64,000 nucleotides of DNA, from NCBI RefSeq assembly GCF_007290395.2, contig NZ_CP041656.2, positions 6,324,001 to 6,388,000 on the forward strand, in the 5' to 3' direction. Shown piece by piece: positions 1-7,503 of this stretch. Position 1 is the stretch's first letter. Each line of letters opens with the position of its first letter. The position numbers and the translations under genes are program-made. Under the pieces are notes generated by a model. The model did not search any database and was not told the origin of the DNA. It saw nothing but the letters and a program-made list of their open reading frames with translations. This DNA comes from Bradyrhizobium cosmicum. Lineage in GTDB: Bacteria; Pseudomonadota; Alphaproteobacteria; Rhizobiales; Xanthobacteraceae.

Positions 1-123
1 ACGTTGACGGGAAAGGTCACTCCCGGCAGGGCGGCCCGCAATCATTCGGGCACAAAGAGGGGGTTTTTGCACGAATTGCGGGTGGGCACGCACGAATTGC
101 GTCAGGGGTGGGGACGTATGGGC

Positions 124-263
124 AGCTTGCTCCGCTGCAACCTCTCCCGCTTGCGGGGGAGGTCGGCGCGAAGCGCCGGGTGGGGGCTCCCTCCTCTTGG
201 GGAATCTCTCTGCGGAGACACCCTCTCCCCGACCCTCCCCCGCAAGCGGGGGAGGGAGCGCAC
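124..263. repeat. Composite palindromic intergenic element, copy A
   Basis: Two G+C-rich hairpins lie about 100 bases apart: one around the CTCCCGCTTGCGGGGGAG core near 142-162 and its mirror, CCTCCCCCGCAAGCGGGGG, near 235-252. The outer halves are inverted copies of each other, so the whole is a ~140-bp MITE-like palindromic unit. The same arrangement recurs at 53573-53760. It lies just beyond the 3' end of the MHYT-LytTR gene on the minus strand and could end its transcript, though no T-run is seen. Bases 1-123 hold nothing recognisable. Confidence 0.7.
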
Positions 264-274
264 CTCCGATGCAG

Positions 275-1465
275 CTACGCCTGCCGCCGGTTCGCCAGAC
301 CCAGCCGCGCCTTCACTTCGGCGATTTTGGCCCGGCTTACGGGAACCCGGTGCGGCGACGGGCCGTCGAGCTCGAGCACGGCGCCATCGCCCTCCTTCCG
401 GACCAGCGCGACATGGGGGAGGGCGACGATATGGCTGCGGTGCACGCGGAGGAACAGCGAGGGATCGAGTTGCGCCTCGGCCTCCGAGATCGACCACGGG
501 CACATCCGCTCGCGGGTGCCGTCATGGACGCGGGTGTAATGAGCGTCGGCGCGAACGCTGCGGACATTGGCGGTGTCTATGAAGTGCGTGCCATCGGCGC
601 TCTCGACCGGAAGCCGCGGCGCGGGCGCGCGGGGCGGTTGACCAAGGCCACCGAGCGGCCCCAGCGGTCGCGCAGGTGCGGCAGCCGGCTCCGCAGCGGC
701 AGGTTCAGCCGGAGGGGGAGCCGGGTCAGCGGCAATTAACGCCGGAGCCTGCCGCCGTGAATCGGGAACCAGAGACAACAAGAAGCCGGCCGCAATCACG
801 AAGCACAGCACGGCGACCACGATCGAGAGAATTTGCTGCGACGCGGCAAGGCCGCCGACATGGTGGTGCGCCGCGCCCGTCAGCGGCTCGAAATGCATGC
901 CCAGCATCGCCGTGTAGTGCATTCCCGAGACAGCCACGCCGAAAACGACCGAGCTGACGATCAGGCGAACGCCCTCCTGCTGCGCGAGGAAGGCGCGCAG
1001 GCCGCCATAGGCGGTGACGATCGCAACCAGAACCGACAGCAGCACCATGGTTCGGTCGTGCACGATGGCAAACGGCCCGGCGAGTCCGTGAATCCCGACA
1101 TAATGCATGCTGGCGATGCCGACGCCGAGCAGCACGGCCGAGGAGGCTACCCTTCTCAAAGACGGCTCGCCGATGGAGACAAAGAACAGTGAGATGCCGA
1201 CCACCAATGCGCAGATCAGGAATGAGATGATGGTGGGCAGGACGAGGTAAGCCGTGTCGGGCGGCAGCGGCGCGGCCAGCATGCCGACGAAATGCATGGT
1301 CCAGATGCCGACGGCCAGAAACGCGGCCGCACCCGCGAGCAGAACCCGGTTGCTGACGCCGGGCGTGTTGCGGATGCGAGCCGCAAGCGCAAAGCCGGTA
1401 TAGCCACCCAGACTCGCGATCGCCACAGAGAGCGCGACGAGATAGGGATCGTGTCCTTCGAACAT
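275..1465 (-). CDS. MHYT-LytTR integral membrane sensor/transcription regulator
   Basis: 396 aa. The N-terminal ~240 residues form about seven hydrophobic segments carrying the three MHYT signatures, M57-H58, M120-H121-Y and M182-H183-Y-T, whose His/Met residues are thought in this family to bind copper and sense O2, CO or NO. A Pro/Ala-rich linker (about 245-285) leads to a C-terminal LytTR DNA-binding domain (about 290-390; FLRVHRSHIV is the typical core). The architecture matches the CoxC/CoxH regulators of carboxydotrophic Rhizobiales, but no cox genes are visible here, so the regulon is unknown. The protein would sit in the inner membrane with its DNA-binding domain in the cytoplasm. It appears monocistronic. 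Confidence 0.85.
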   Translation of the reverse strand: MFEGHDPYLVALSVAIASLGGYTGFALAARIRNTPGVSNRVLLAGAAAFLAVGIWTMHFVGMLAAPLPPDTAYLVLPTIISFLICALVVGISLFFVSIGEPSLRRVASSAVLLGVGIASMHYVGIHGLAGPFAIVHDRTMVLLSVLVAIVTAYGGLRAFLAQQEGVRLIVSSVVFGVAVSGMHYTAMLGMHFEPLTGAAHHHVGGLAASQQILSIVVAVLCFVIAAGFLLSLVPDSRRQAPALIAADPAPPPAEPAAAEPAAAPARPLGPLGGLGQPPRAPAPRLPVESADGTHFIDTANVRSVRADAHYTRVHDGTRERMCPWSISEAEAQLDPSLFLRVHRSHIVALPHVALVRKEGDGAVLELDGPSPHRVPVSRAKIAEVKARLGLANRRQA

Positions 1466-1576
1466 GATCTTATTGGCCGCCCCGTCTCCACGGCACGGCC
1501 TCCTCCCGCCGCCGACTTTATAGGGACGGCGGCGGGATTGACAATCAGCGGCGCGTGACTTGGCACGGTGCTAGAC

Positions 1577-1684
1577 CCTCATGGTGAGGAGGCGCGCGAG
1601 CGCCGTCTCGAACCATGCAGGCCGAGAAGCAATAGTCGGGCCTTCATCCTTCGAGACGCGCTACGCGCTCCTCAGGATGAGGGA
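1577..1684. repeat. Dispersed palindromic repeat (CTTCGAGACGCGC...CTCCTCAGGATGAGG family)
   Basis: Two inverted arms are seen: CTCATGGTGAGGAGGCGCGC near 1577-1597 and, in opposite orientation, GCGCTCCTCAGGATGAGGG near 1666-1684. They enclose about 65 bases of lower similarity. From memory of bradyrhizobial genomes this is a common dispersed intergenic repeat. It lies between the divergently read MHYT gene promoter and the 3' end of ribH2, so it may also separate transcription units. The rest of 1466-1701 holds no gene. Confidence 0.6.
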
Positions 1685-1701
1685 TGAGAGCTGTTGCGTC
1701 C

Positions 1702-2262
1702 TCACACAATTCCCGCCGCGACCTGGCCGCGCAGGCGCTCGAGGCCGAGCAACGTCTCCGCACAGGCTGCCGCAACTTCGACGCCCTTGATCGCAAAGTG
1801 CCTGCGGAAGAAATCGTAGTGCACTTCGGTCTCGTGGAATTGCTGCGGCGTCAGCACGGCCGAGAACACCGGCACTTCGGTGCGCAGTTGCACGTCCATC
1901 AGCGCCTTGATCACGGTGTCGGCGACGAACTCGTGACGATAGATGCCGCCGTCGACGACGAGGCCGGCGGCGACGATCGCGGTGTAGCGCCGTGTCTTGG
2001 CCAGGACCTGCGCATGCAGCGGGATCTCGAACGATCCCGGCACCTCGAAAACGTCGACATGGGTGAGATGCCGCGCCTCGGCCTCCCTGACGAAGGCGAT
2101 GCGGGCTTCCTCGACGACGTCGCGGTGCCAGCAGGCCTGCACGAAGGCCACCCGCTGCGGTTTTGCAAAACGCGGATGTTCGGTGACTGGAACCGGCGGC
2201 TGTGTCTGGGACGTTTCGGCTTTGGAGGTTTCAGCTTGGGGGTCTTGCAACATCTGATTCAT
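1702..2262 (-). CDS. ribH2: 6,7-dimethyl-8-ribityllumazine synthase, type II (RibH2)
   Basis: 186 aa. It condenses 5-amino-6-ribitylaminouracil with 3,4-dihydroxy-2-butanone-4-phosphate to give lumazine, the penultimate step of riboflavin synthesis. The core from about residue 30 has the family landmarks: a substrate-binding FVQACWH segment, FEVPGSFEIPLHA (the usual PGAxEIP loop), and GLVVDGGIYRHEFVA, where other lumazine synthases have G-x-I/V-x-G-x-T-x-H. The G-I-Y-R-H variant and overall sequence resemble Brucella/Mesorhizobium RibH2, a decameric type II enzyme. The first ~29 residues are a low-complexity extension. It is monocistronic and preceded by an FMN riboswitch. A second housekeeping RibH1 would be expected elsewhere in the genome. 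Confidence 0.93.
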   Translation of the reverse strand: MNQMLQDPQAETSKAETSQTQPPVPVTEHPRFAKPQRVAFVQACWHRDVVEEARIAFVREAEARHLTHVDVFEVPGSFEIPLHAQVLAKTRRYTAIVAAGLVVDGGIYRHEFVADTVIKALMDVQLRTEVPVFSAVLTPQQFHETEVHYDFFRRHFAIKGVEVAAACAETLLGLERLRGQVAAGIV

Positions 2263-2335
2263 GGCTTTCCCTTAAAGGACCAGAATCAGGGCACACGGAA
2301 CGACAAACAGCCGCACCTCGCGATGCGTCTGCCAC

Positions 2336-2492
2336 CGACCGTTCTCTTTCATCCGGACTTTAACCGTCGGCTTCGGAGTCGCACCGAATCTGCTGACCCC
2401 TCCCCTTGGCAAGAAACCTTGGGGAAGGCGCTCGCGGGCTTAGGCCTTTCGGCCCTTACCGCCGGTGGGGACTTTCACCCCGCCCTGAGAAC
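2336..2492 (-). promoter_or_regulatory. FMN riboswitch (RFN element) controlling ribH2
   Basis: Read on the minus strand, the segment starts with TCTCAGGGCGGGGTGAAAG, then has the invariant CCCACCGGCGGTAA, a GGCC/GGCC hairpin, a variable stem-loop (CCTTCCCC...GGGGAGG), GTCAGCAGATTCGGTG, GACTCCGAAGCCGACGG and the closing AGTCCGGATGAAAGAGAACGG. These are all the conserved blocks of the RFN family in order. It ends about 70 nt upstream of the ribH2 start, so it very probably represses ribH2 when FMN is abundant. The 70-nt linker probably holds the ribosome-site sequestering part. No second riboflavin gene follows. Confidence 0.95.
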
Positions 2493-2916
2493 ATCGGCCG
2501 TCCGGAATGAACGGCCTGGATGGAAATATGACGCCGGTTCGGGGCTGCAGCAAGCGTGTTCCGCATGGAAAAACGCATGGTCCCATGCCGGCCTGGGGGT
2601 GCTCCTGAAGGTCCGGGCCTCCCGCGGCGGAATTAACGATTGGCGCCTTTGGCGAATCCGATTCCTGTTTGTTCTCTTCGTTAAGAATTGTGGCCGTGAG
2701 ATGAGCTGTGGACGAACGAGTCCTGACTTGTGGACGGACTCGGCAGCCAGTTGCGCAGATTCCGCAAATCACATCAGTTGATCCGCGACAAGCCGCGCTG
2801 ATCCCGGGACCGCAACAGCGACTCCGAGGGATCGTCCCAGCGATAACTGGGGGAGCGCGCGCCGGACCAACCGCGTGCGTATCAAAGACAACAAAAAGGC
2901 AAGAGGTCGAGACGGC

Positions 2917-3417
2917 ATGTCCCTGCTCGAAGGCACTATCGATTCCAGAAGTCACCCGCTCGCGGTGGTCGAAGATATTGCTGCCAGCAACAACTGGCCG
3001 TTTGAACGCTCCGGCGAAGACGAACTCACGATTGTCTCCAAGGGACAATGGACCGACTACCAGATCTCCTTCACCTGGATGGGCGAGATCGAGGCGCTGC
3101 ATCTGGCCTGCGCCTTCGACATGAAGATTCCGGTCGCGCGCCGGAGCGAGGTGCAGCGGCTCGTCGCCGCGGTCAACGAGCAATTGTGGGTCGGCCATTT
3201 CGACCTCTGGACCAACAGCGGCATGATCATGCATCGTCAGGCCCTGGTGCTGCCGGGCGGCCTCACCGCCTCGACCGCGCAATGCGAAGCCATGCTCGCC
3301 GGCGCCATCCACGCCTGCGAGCGCTACTTCCCCGCGTTCCAGTTCGTGGTGTGGGCCGGCAAGACCACCGCGCAGGCGATGGACGCCGCGATGTTCGACA
3401 CGGTGGGAGAGGCGTAG
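2917..3417 (+). CDS. YbjN domain-containing protein
   Basis: 166 aa from the ATG at 2917 (MSLLEGTIDS...). The upstream ATG-less extension to 2875 adds 14 basic residues with no improvement in the ribosome site, whereas AAGAGG lies about ten bases before 2917. The sequence shows the YbjN/DUF1790 pattern: an early aromatic segment (NNWPFER), a central FTWMGEIEALHLACAFDMKI strand region, and C-terminal HACERYFPAFQFVVW. The family is soluble, has a type III secretion chaperone-like fold, and has no enzymatic residues assigned. In Rhizobiales the gene is regularly found immediately before proC, as here. Function is not known. Confidence 0.8.
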   Translation: MSLLEGTIDSRSHPLAVVEDIAASNNWPFERSGEDELTIVSKGQWTDYQISFTWMGEIEALHLACAFDMKIPVARRSEVQRLVAAVNEQLWVGHFDLWTNSGMIMHRQALVLPGGLTASTAQCEAMLAGAIHACERYFPAFQFVVWAGKTTAQAMDAAMFDTVGEA

Positions 3418-3430
3418 GCCCGGCCTCGCT

Positions 3431-3574
3431 CTCCGCCGTCGTCTCGGACAAGCGAAGCGCAGATCCGGGAGCCATACCGCGTAATTTCGCTTTGTCTCGC
3501 GACGCTTGTTGCTCTGCCCTTCGTCCATTAGAACCGCCTGTGTTTATGGGTCCCCGCCTTCGCGGGGACGACAC
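3431..3574. repeat. ~145-bp palindromic element, copy 1 (upstream of proC)
   Basis: It begins CTCCGCCGTCGTCTCGGAC and ends GGGTCCCCGCCTTCGCGGGGACGAC. The two ends are inverted with respect to each other (GTCGTC... / ...GACGAC). The same layout, in the same orientation, occurs at 4826-4968 on the other side of proC, and a third, more GC-symmetric copy lies at 40742-40873. It covers the region where a longer proC reading frame would start, which argues against that longer start. The proC ribosome site lies after it. Confidence 0.75.
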
Positions 3575-3592
3575 GAGTATGTGGCAGCAGCG

Positions 3593-4417
3593 ATGGCAAA
3601 CAGCACTCTCCAAAACATCTCCGGCACCATCCTGCTCGCCGGCGCCGGCAAGATGGGCGGCGCGCTGCTGACCGGATGGCTGGCGGGCGGGCTCGACCCG
3701 CGCCGCGTCGCGGTGGTCGATCCGCACATCTCGCCCGAGATCACCGCGCTTGCCGGCAGGGGCGTGGCGCTCAATCCCGATGTGAAGGCGGCCGGTGCCG
3801 TCGAGACGATGGTCGTCGCTGTGAAGCCGCAGATGTTCCGCGAGGCCGGCGCCAGGCTGAGATCGTTCGTTTCGGAGACAACCTCGGTCGTCTCGATCAT
3901 GGCGGGAACCACGATCGCCTCGCTTCAGGAGGCCTGCGGCGGCGCCGTCGTGCGCGCGATGCCGAACACGCCGGCCGCGATCGGCCGCGGCATCACCGTT
4001 GCGGTCGCCGCGAACGATGTCAGCGCACAGCAGCGCGCGGTGGCGGATGCGCTGCTGCGCGCCACCGGCTCGGTCGAATGGGTCGAGGATGAAGGCCTGA
4101 TGGATGCGGTGACCGCCGTCTCCGGCTCGGGCCCGGCCTATGTGTTCCTGCTCGCCGAAGAGCTCGCGCGTGCCGGCGTCGAGGCGGGATTGCCCGAGGC
4201 GCTGGCGACGAAGCTCGCGCGCGAAACGGTCGCCGGCTCCGGCGAACTGCTGCACCAGTCGGAGCTTGCCTCCAGCACGTTGCGCCAGAACGTCACCTCG
4301 CCCGGTGGCACCACTGCCGCGGCCCTCGGCGTGCTGATGGGCGAGCCCGGCCTGCGTGACCTGATGATCCGCGCGATCGCCGCGGCGACGCTGCGGTCGA
4401 AGGAATTGGCGAAGTAG
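3593..4417 (+). CDS. proC: Pyrroline-5-carboxylate reductase
   Basis: 274 aa. It reduces 1-pyrroline-5-carboxylate to L-proline with NAD(P)H, the last step of proline synthesis. The Rossmann motif is GAGKMGGALLTGW (about residues 14-26). The C-terminal signature is seen in TAVSGSGPAYVFLLAEEL and in NVTSPGGTTAAAL, the P5CR family pattern. The start at the ATG in AGCGATGGCAAAC was chosen because the 29-residue extension to 3506 is encoded by the palindromic repeat and resembles no P5CR. Length is normal for the family. It follows the YbjN gene and is convergent with the thioesterase gene, with only three bases between the stops. Confidence 0.95.
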   Translation: MANSTLQNISGTILLAGAGKMGGALLTGWLAGGLDPRRVAVVDPHISPEITALAGRGVALNPDVKAAGAVETMVVAVKPQMFREAGARLRSFVSETTSVVSIMAGTTIASLQEACGGAVVRAMPNTPAAIGRGITVAVAANDVSAQQRAVADALLRATGSVEWVEDEGLMDAVTAVSGSGPAYVFLLAEELARAGVEAGLPEALATKLARETVAGSGELLHQSELASSTLRQNVTSPGGTTAAALGVLMGEPGLRDLMIRAIAAATLRSKELAK

Positions 4418-4420
4418 CGG

Positions 4421-4813
4421 CTACGCCTCGAGTCGTTTGTTGAACATCTCGACATTGACGAGCCCGCGGGCGTGGCGGCCTTCGCCGAGCTTGCGGGTGC
4501 CTTCGAACGCCTCAACCTCGAAACGGATGACACGGCGCTCGACCGCAACGACCTTCGCGGTGGTCCGCACCGTTGCACCGACCAGCGCCGCGGCAAGATG
4601 GCGGATGTCGACCTCTGTGCCGACCGTGACCCAGCCCGGCTGCAGCGCCGCGCGGATCGCATCGCCCGACGTCATCTCCATCTCCAGGATCATCATCGGC
4701 GTCGCATAGACCATCGGCATACCCGGCACGAAATGCCCGACGGTGCGCTCCGCCGGGACCACCAGCATGCGCTCGGCACTCATGCCGACCTTGATGAAAT
4801 CGCGTGCGTCCAT
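4421..4813 (-). CDS. Hotdog-fold thioesterase, FlK-like family
   Basis: 130 aa from the ATG at 4813 (MDARDFIKVG). A longer frame to 4876 is encoded by the repeat and was discarded; GGAG lies about 12 bases before 4813. The protein has a single hotdog domain with VPMMxxxEM-like helix residues (TPMMILEMEM) and the later GTEVDIRHLAAALVG strand-loop. This pattern belongs to the thioesterases related to fluoroacetyl-CoA thioesterase FlK, in which a Thr/Glu/His set is catalytic. Here E is present in ILEME and H in DIRHLAA. The substrate is unknown. It may be worth reading alongside the fluoroacetate-dehalogenase-like gene at 46827-47732, but the two are not linked. Confidence 0.75.
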   Translation of the reverse strand: MDARDFIKVGMSAERMLVVPAERTVGHFVPGMPMVYATPMMILEMEMTSGDAIRAALQPGWVTVGTEVDIRHLAAALVGATVRTTAKVVAVERRVIRFEVEAFEGTRKLGEGRHARGLVNVEMFNKRLEA

Positions 4814-4825
4814 GGGTGCCTGAAA

Positions 4826-4968
4826 CTCCGCTGTCGTCCCGGACAAGCGAAGCGCCGATCCGGGACCCATCATCACAGGATTGAGTTTGGCGAAGACTCG
4901 GAGTTACCGGTTCGCTTCCACAACCACTCTCTGTGGTTATGGGTCCCCGCTTTCACGAGGACGACAGT
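4826..4968. repeat. ~145-bp palindromic element, copy 2 (downstream of proC)
   Basis: It starts CTCCGCTGTCGTCCCGGAC and ends GTCCCCGCTTTCACGAGGACGAC. It matches copy 1 (3431-3574) in order and orientation, so proC plus the thioesterase gene sit between direct repeats about 1.4 kb apart. The middle third is the least alike between copies. It overlaps the discarded N-terminal extension of the thioesterase frame. Confidence 0.75.
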
Positions 4969-4991
4969 GGTGCTTGCCGATATACCGGTGG

Positions 4992-5195
4992 CTATTTCTT
5001 CGCCGCCGCCGCGCGCTCGACGAACGTCTTGCCGCCCTTCATCTTATGGCGGAGCGGGGCTTCGTTGATCTGGATGACGACGGCATCGGCATCGACGCCG
5101 AGATTCTTCACCAGCGCCTGGGTGATGTCGCGCATCATGCCGGCCTTCTGCTCGTCGGTGCGGCCTTCGGCCATGCTGACAGTAATCTCAGGCAT
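4992..5195 (-). CDS. 4-oxalocrotonate tautomerase family protein
   Basis: 67 aa from the ATG at 5195 (MPEITVSMAEGRTDEQKAGM). After Met removal Pro1 is exposed, the catalytic base of the tautomerase superfamily. The start is fixed by this Pro and by GGGAG just upstream; the longer frame to 5267 has neither. Later residues VVIQINEAP and the C-terminal KTFVERAAAAKK fit the small 4-OT type. Such enzymes ketonise unsaturated dicarboxylates, but the physiological substrate cannot be told. It is transcribed on the same strand as hisS and lies downstream of it across a small repeat. Confidence 0.88.
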   Translation of the reverse strand: MPEITVSMAEGRTDEQKAGMMRDITQALVKNLGVDADAVVIQINEAPLRHKMKGGKTFVERAAAAKK

Positions 5196-5244
5196 CGTTC
5201 TCTCCCTTGCGGCCGAACACCGGCCATTGACGGTCGCCATCAAA

Positions 5245-5281
5245 CAAGACGTGGATGCCCGGGACAAGCCCGTGCATGACG
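5245..5281. repeat. Short palindromic repeat (ACGTGGATGCCCGGGACAAGC family)
   Basis: The sequence reads AAGACGTGGATGCCCGGGAC followed by AAGCCCGTGCATGACG. It is one arm of the palindromic family whose complete double-arm copies lie at 13969-14050, 27811-27896 and 43959-44046. It fills the gap between the tautomerase and hisS genes. Confidence 0.6.
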
Positions 5282-5294
5282 CCTGCCGGAATGG

Positions 5295-6815
5295 CTATCC
5301 CCACTTTACGTCATGGCGCGCCAGCACCTCGCGCACTTTCGCGACGAGATCGACTTCGCTGCATGAAAACTGCGCCGGGCGGCTCTCGCGCCATTCCTGG
5401 TTGGAGGCGATGGCCGCGGCGGCCTTGGCGCCTTCGATCAGATCCTTGATCTGCACCTCGCCGCGCGCCTTTTCATCGGAGCCCTGGATGATCACGCAAG
5501 GCGCATTGCGGCGGTCGGCATATTTGAGCTGGTTGCCCATGTTCTTGGGATTGCCGAGATAGAGCTCGGCGCGGATGCCGGCGGTGCGCAAGCTTGCCAC
5601 CATCTTCTGGTAGTCGGCGACGCGATCGCGGTCGAACACGGTGACGACGACGGGACCGAACTCGGGCCGCGTGTCGAGCTTGCCGAGCAGCGTCAGCGCC
5701 GCCTGGAGCCGCGACACGCCGATGGAGAAGCCGGTCGCCGGCACCGGCTCGCCGCGGAAGCGCGAGACGAGGCCGTCGTAACGACCGCCGCCGCCGACAG
5801 AGCCGAAGCGCACCGGGCGCCCCTTCTCGTCCTTGGTCTCGAGCAACAGTTCGACCTCGTAGACGGGGCCGGTGTAATATTCGAGGCCGCGCACGACGGA
5901 GGGATCGATCTTGATGCGATCCGCACCGTAACCCGACGCCGCGACCAGCTTGGCAATCTCTTCCAGCTCGCTCACGCCGGCCTGACCGACATCGCTCCTG
6001 GCGAGAAAGGTTTCTGCCGCGGCAATGGCCTCTTTCCAATCGTCCCGCGGCTTGGTGATGGCGAGAACGACGTCGGCCTCCGCCGCGCTCAGATTGGCGC
6101 CCTTCGTGAAGTCGCCCTTGCCTTCTTCGCCCCCATCCCACCGTCCGGGACCAAGCAATTTGCGGACTTCGTCGGCGGGAAATTTGTCGAGCTTGTCGAT
6201 TGCGCGCAGCACCGTCAGCCTGCGGCCCGCATTCTCGTCACCGGCGAGCCCGATGGCTTCCAGAACGCCGTCCAGCACTTTGCGATTGTTCACCTTCACG
6301 ACATAGGAGCCGCGCTGCACGCCCAGCGCTTCCATCGTATCCGCCGCCATCATGCAGATCTCGGCATCCGCCGCCGGCGTCGCCGAGCCGACCGTGTCGG
6401 CGTCGAACTGCATGAACTGGCGGAAGCGGCCGGGGCCGGGCTTCTCGTTGCGGAAGACGTAGCCGACGCGGTAGCTGCGATAGGGCAACACCAGACCGTC
6501 GGTGCCGTAGCGCTCGCCGACATAGCGGGCGAGCGGCGCGGTCAGGTCGTAGCGCAGGCTGATCCACTGCTCGTCGTCGTCCTGGAACGAGAACACACCC
6601 TCGTTCGGACGATCCTGGTCAGGCAGGAACTTGCCGAGCGCGTCGGTGTATTCCATCGCCGGCGTCTCCACCGGCTCGAAGCCGTAGAGCTCGTAGACGG
6701 CGCGGATCTTCTCGACCATCTCGCGGGTCGCCCGGATCGCGGCGGGGTCGCGATCCTCGAGCCCGCGCGGCAGGCGCGCCTTCAGTTTCTGGGGTTTTTT
6801 GGGTTTTTCGGCCAT
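5295..6815 (-). CDS. hisS: Histidine--tRNA ligase
   Basis: 506 aa. This class II aminoacyl-tRNA synthetase charges tRNA-His in the cytoplasm. Visible landmarks are [12 protein letters not shown] (about residues 89-99), motif 2 in [22 protein letters not shown] (about 113-134), the histidine-A motif [20 protein letters not shown], and motif 3 in [13 protein letters not shown]-terminal anticodon-binding domain follows ([11 protein letters not shown] onward). The protein is longer than E. coli HisRS (424 aa) but typical of alphaproteobacteria, with an inserted segment around 200-290. The Lys-rich N-terminus ([21 protein letters not shown]) is also typical. It is followed by the tautomerase gene. 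Confidence 0.96.
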   Translation of the reverse strand: MAEKPKKPQKLKARLPRGLEDRDPAAIRATREMVEKIRAVYELYGFEPVETPAMEYTDALGKFLPDQDRPNEGVFSFQDDDEQWISLRYDLTAPLARYVGERYGTDGLVLPYRSYRVGYVFRNEKPGPGRFRQFMQFDADTVGSATPAADAEICMMAADTMEALGVQRGSYVVKVNNRKVLDGVLEAIGLAGDENAGRRLTVLRAIDKLDKFPADEVRKLLGPGRWDGGEEGKGDFTKGANLSAAEADVVLAITKPRDDWKEAIAAAETFLARSDVGQAGVSELEEIAKLVAASGYGADRIKIDPSVVRGLEYYTGPVYEVELLLETKDEKGRPVRFGSVGGGGRYDGLVSRFRGEPVPATGFSIGVSRLQAALTLLGKLDTRPEFGPVVVTVFDRDRVADYQKMVASLRTAGIRAELYLGNPKNMGNQLKYADRRNAPCVIIQGSDEKARGEVQIKDLIEGAKAAAAIASNQEWRESRPAQFSCSEVDLVAKVREVLARHDVKWG

Positions 6816-6863
6816 GCGCGGCGTTTACCAGCCGGCGCGGGACGCGGCAACCGGCGGCTTGCC

Positions 6864-7388
6864 TTACGGCTGCTCCATCCGGGCCCTCAGCGCATCCGCA
6901 TCCGCCTTCGGCAGCGATTTCAGCGTCGGCTTGATGGTTTCCCCGCCGACGATCTTGCCGTTGCGCATGAACATCCAGTCCGAGATGTCGGCCTCGCTGA
7001 ACTTGACCTCGTCGCCTGCCCGCTTACCGGGCAGATCGCGCGGCTCGTTGGCGAAGCGGCCGGAATAGGCCCCGTTCGGCAGCTTCTTCACCTCGGCGAT
7101 CCAGATGTGCTCGCCGCCCCTGCGGGTCGAAAAGCGCACTTTCAGGGCGTGGCCGGTTTCCGACGGCTTTGGTGCTTCATAGGAGGCCCAGAAGGTCGGG
7201 AGCGTGCCGCGGGCGCGCGCGATCGCCGTGTTCATTTCGGGATCGGTGGTGCGCACGTCGACGATTGGCGAACGGTCCTCCGCGGCAACCTCCGGCACGG
7301 GGCCGATGGTCAGGAGGCCGAAGATGGTGACGCCGGTAAGTGCGGCGAGAATGGCCCATTTCAGGGGCTGGGGGAGCGTGGATGCCAT
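6864..7388 (-). CDS. DUF2314 domain-containing exported or membrane-anchored protein
   Basis: 174 aa. Residues 10-30 (WAILAALTGVTIFGLLTIG) form a signal peptide or anchor. The remainder has the DUF2314 pattern: TFWASYE, a HIWIAEVKKLPNGAYSGRF strand pair, NEPRDLPGKRAGDEVKFSEADISDWMF, and a final MFMRNGKIVGGETIKP. The domain is small and has no known activity. The gene lies between ilvE and hisS on the same strand, with 48 bases to the hisS start, and may be cotranscribed with hisS. Confidence 0.75.
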   Translation of the reverse strand: MASTLPQPLKWAILAALTGVTIFGLLTIGPVPEVAAEDRSPIVDVRTTDPEMNTAIARARGTLPTFWASYEAPKPSETGHALKVRFSTRRGGEHIWIAEVKKLPNGAYSGRFANEPRDLPGKRAGDEVKFSEADISDWMFMRNGKIVGGETIKPTLKSLPKADADALRARMEQP

Positions 7389-7464
7389 GATCGCGGTGTC
7401 CGGGATGCCTTGATATCTCCGGGCTTTGTCGCAGGATCATGGCGAGGCGTTCATGGCGCTCGCT

Positions 7465-7500
7465 CTTCTCCCTCTCCCCGCAATCGGGGAGAGGGAGAAG
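7465..7500. repeat. Perfect hairpin at the 3' end of ilvE
   Basis: CTTCTCCCTCTCCCCG and CGGGGAGAGGGAGAAG form a perfect 16-bp stem with a four-base loop. It starts four bases beyond the ilvE stop codon. It is one arm of the same palindromic family as 124-263. With no T-run it is not a classical terminator but probably protects or ends the ilvE mRNA. Confidence 0.7.
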
Positions 7501-7503
7501 AAA

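Noticed and set aside
4421..4813. FlK-like thioesterase plus distant dehalogenase-like gene as a fluoroacetate resistance pair
   Set aside because: They are over 40 kb apart with no shared regulatory signal visible; similarity of the thioesterase to true FlK is at family level only.
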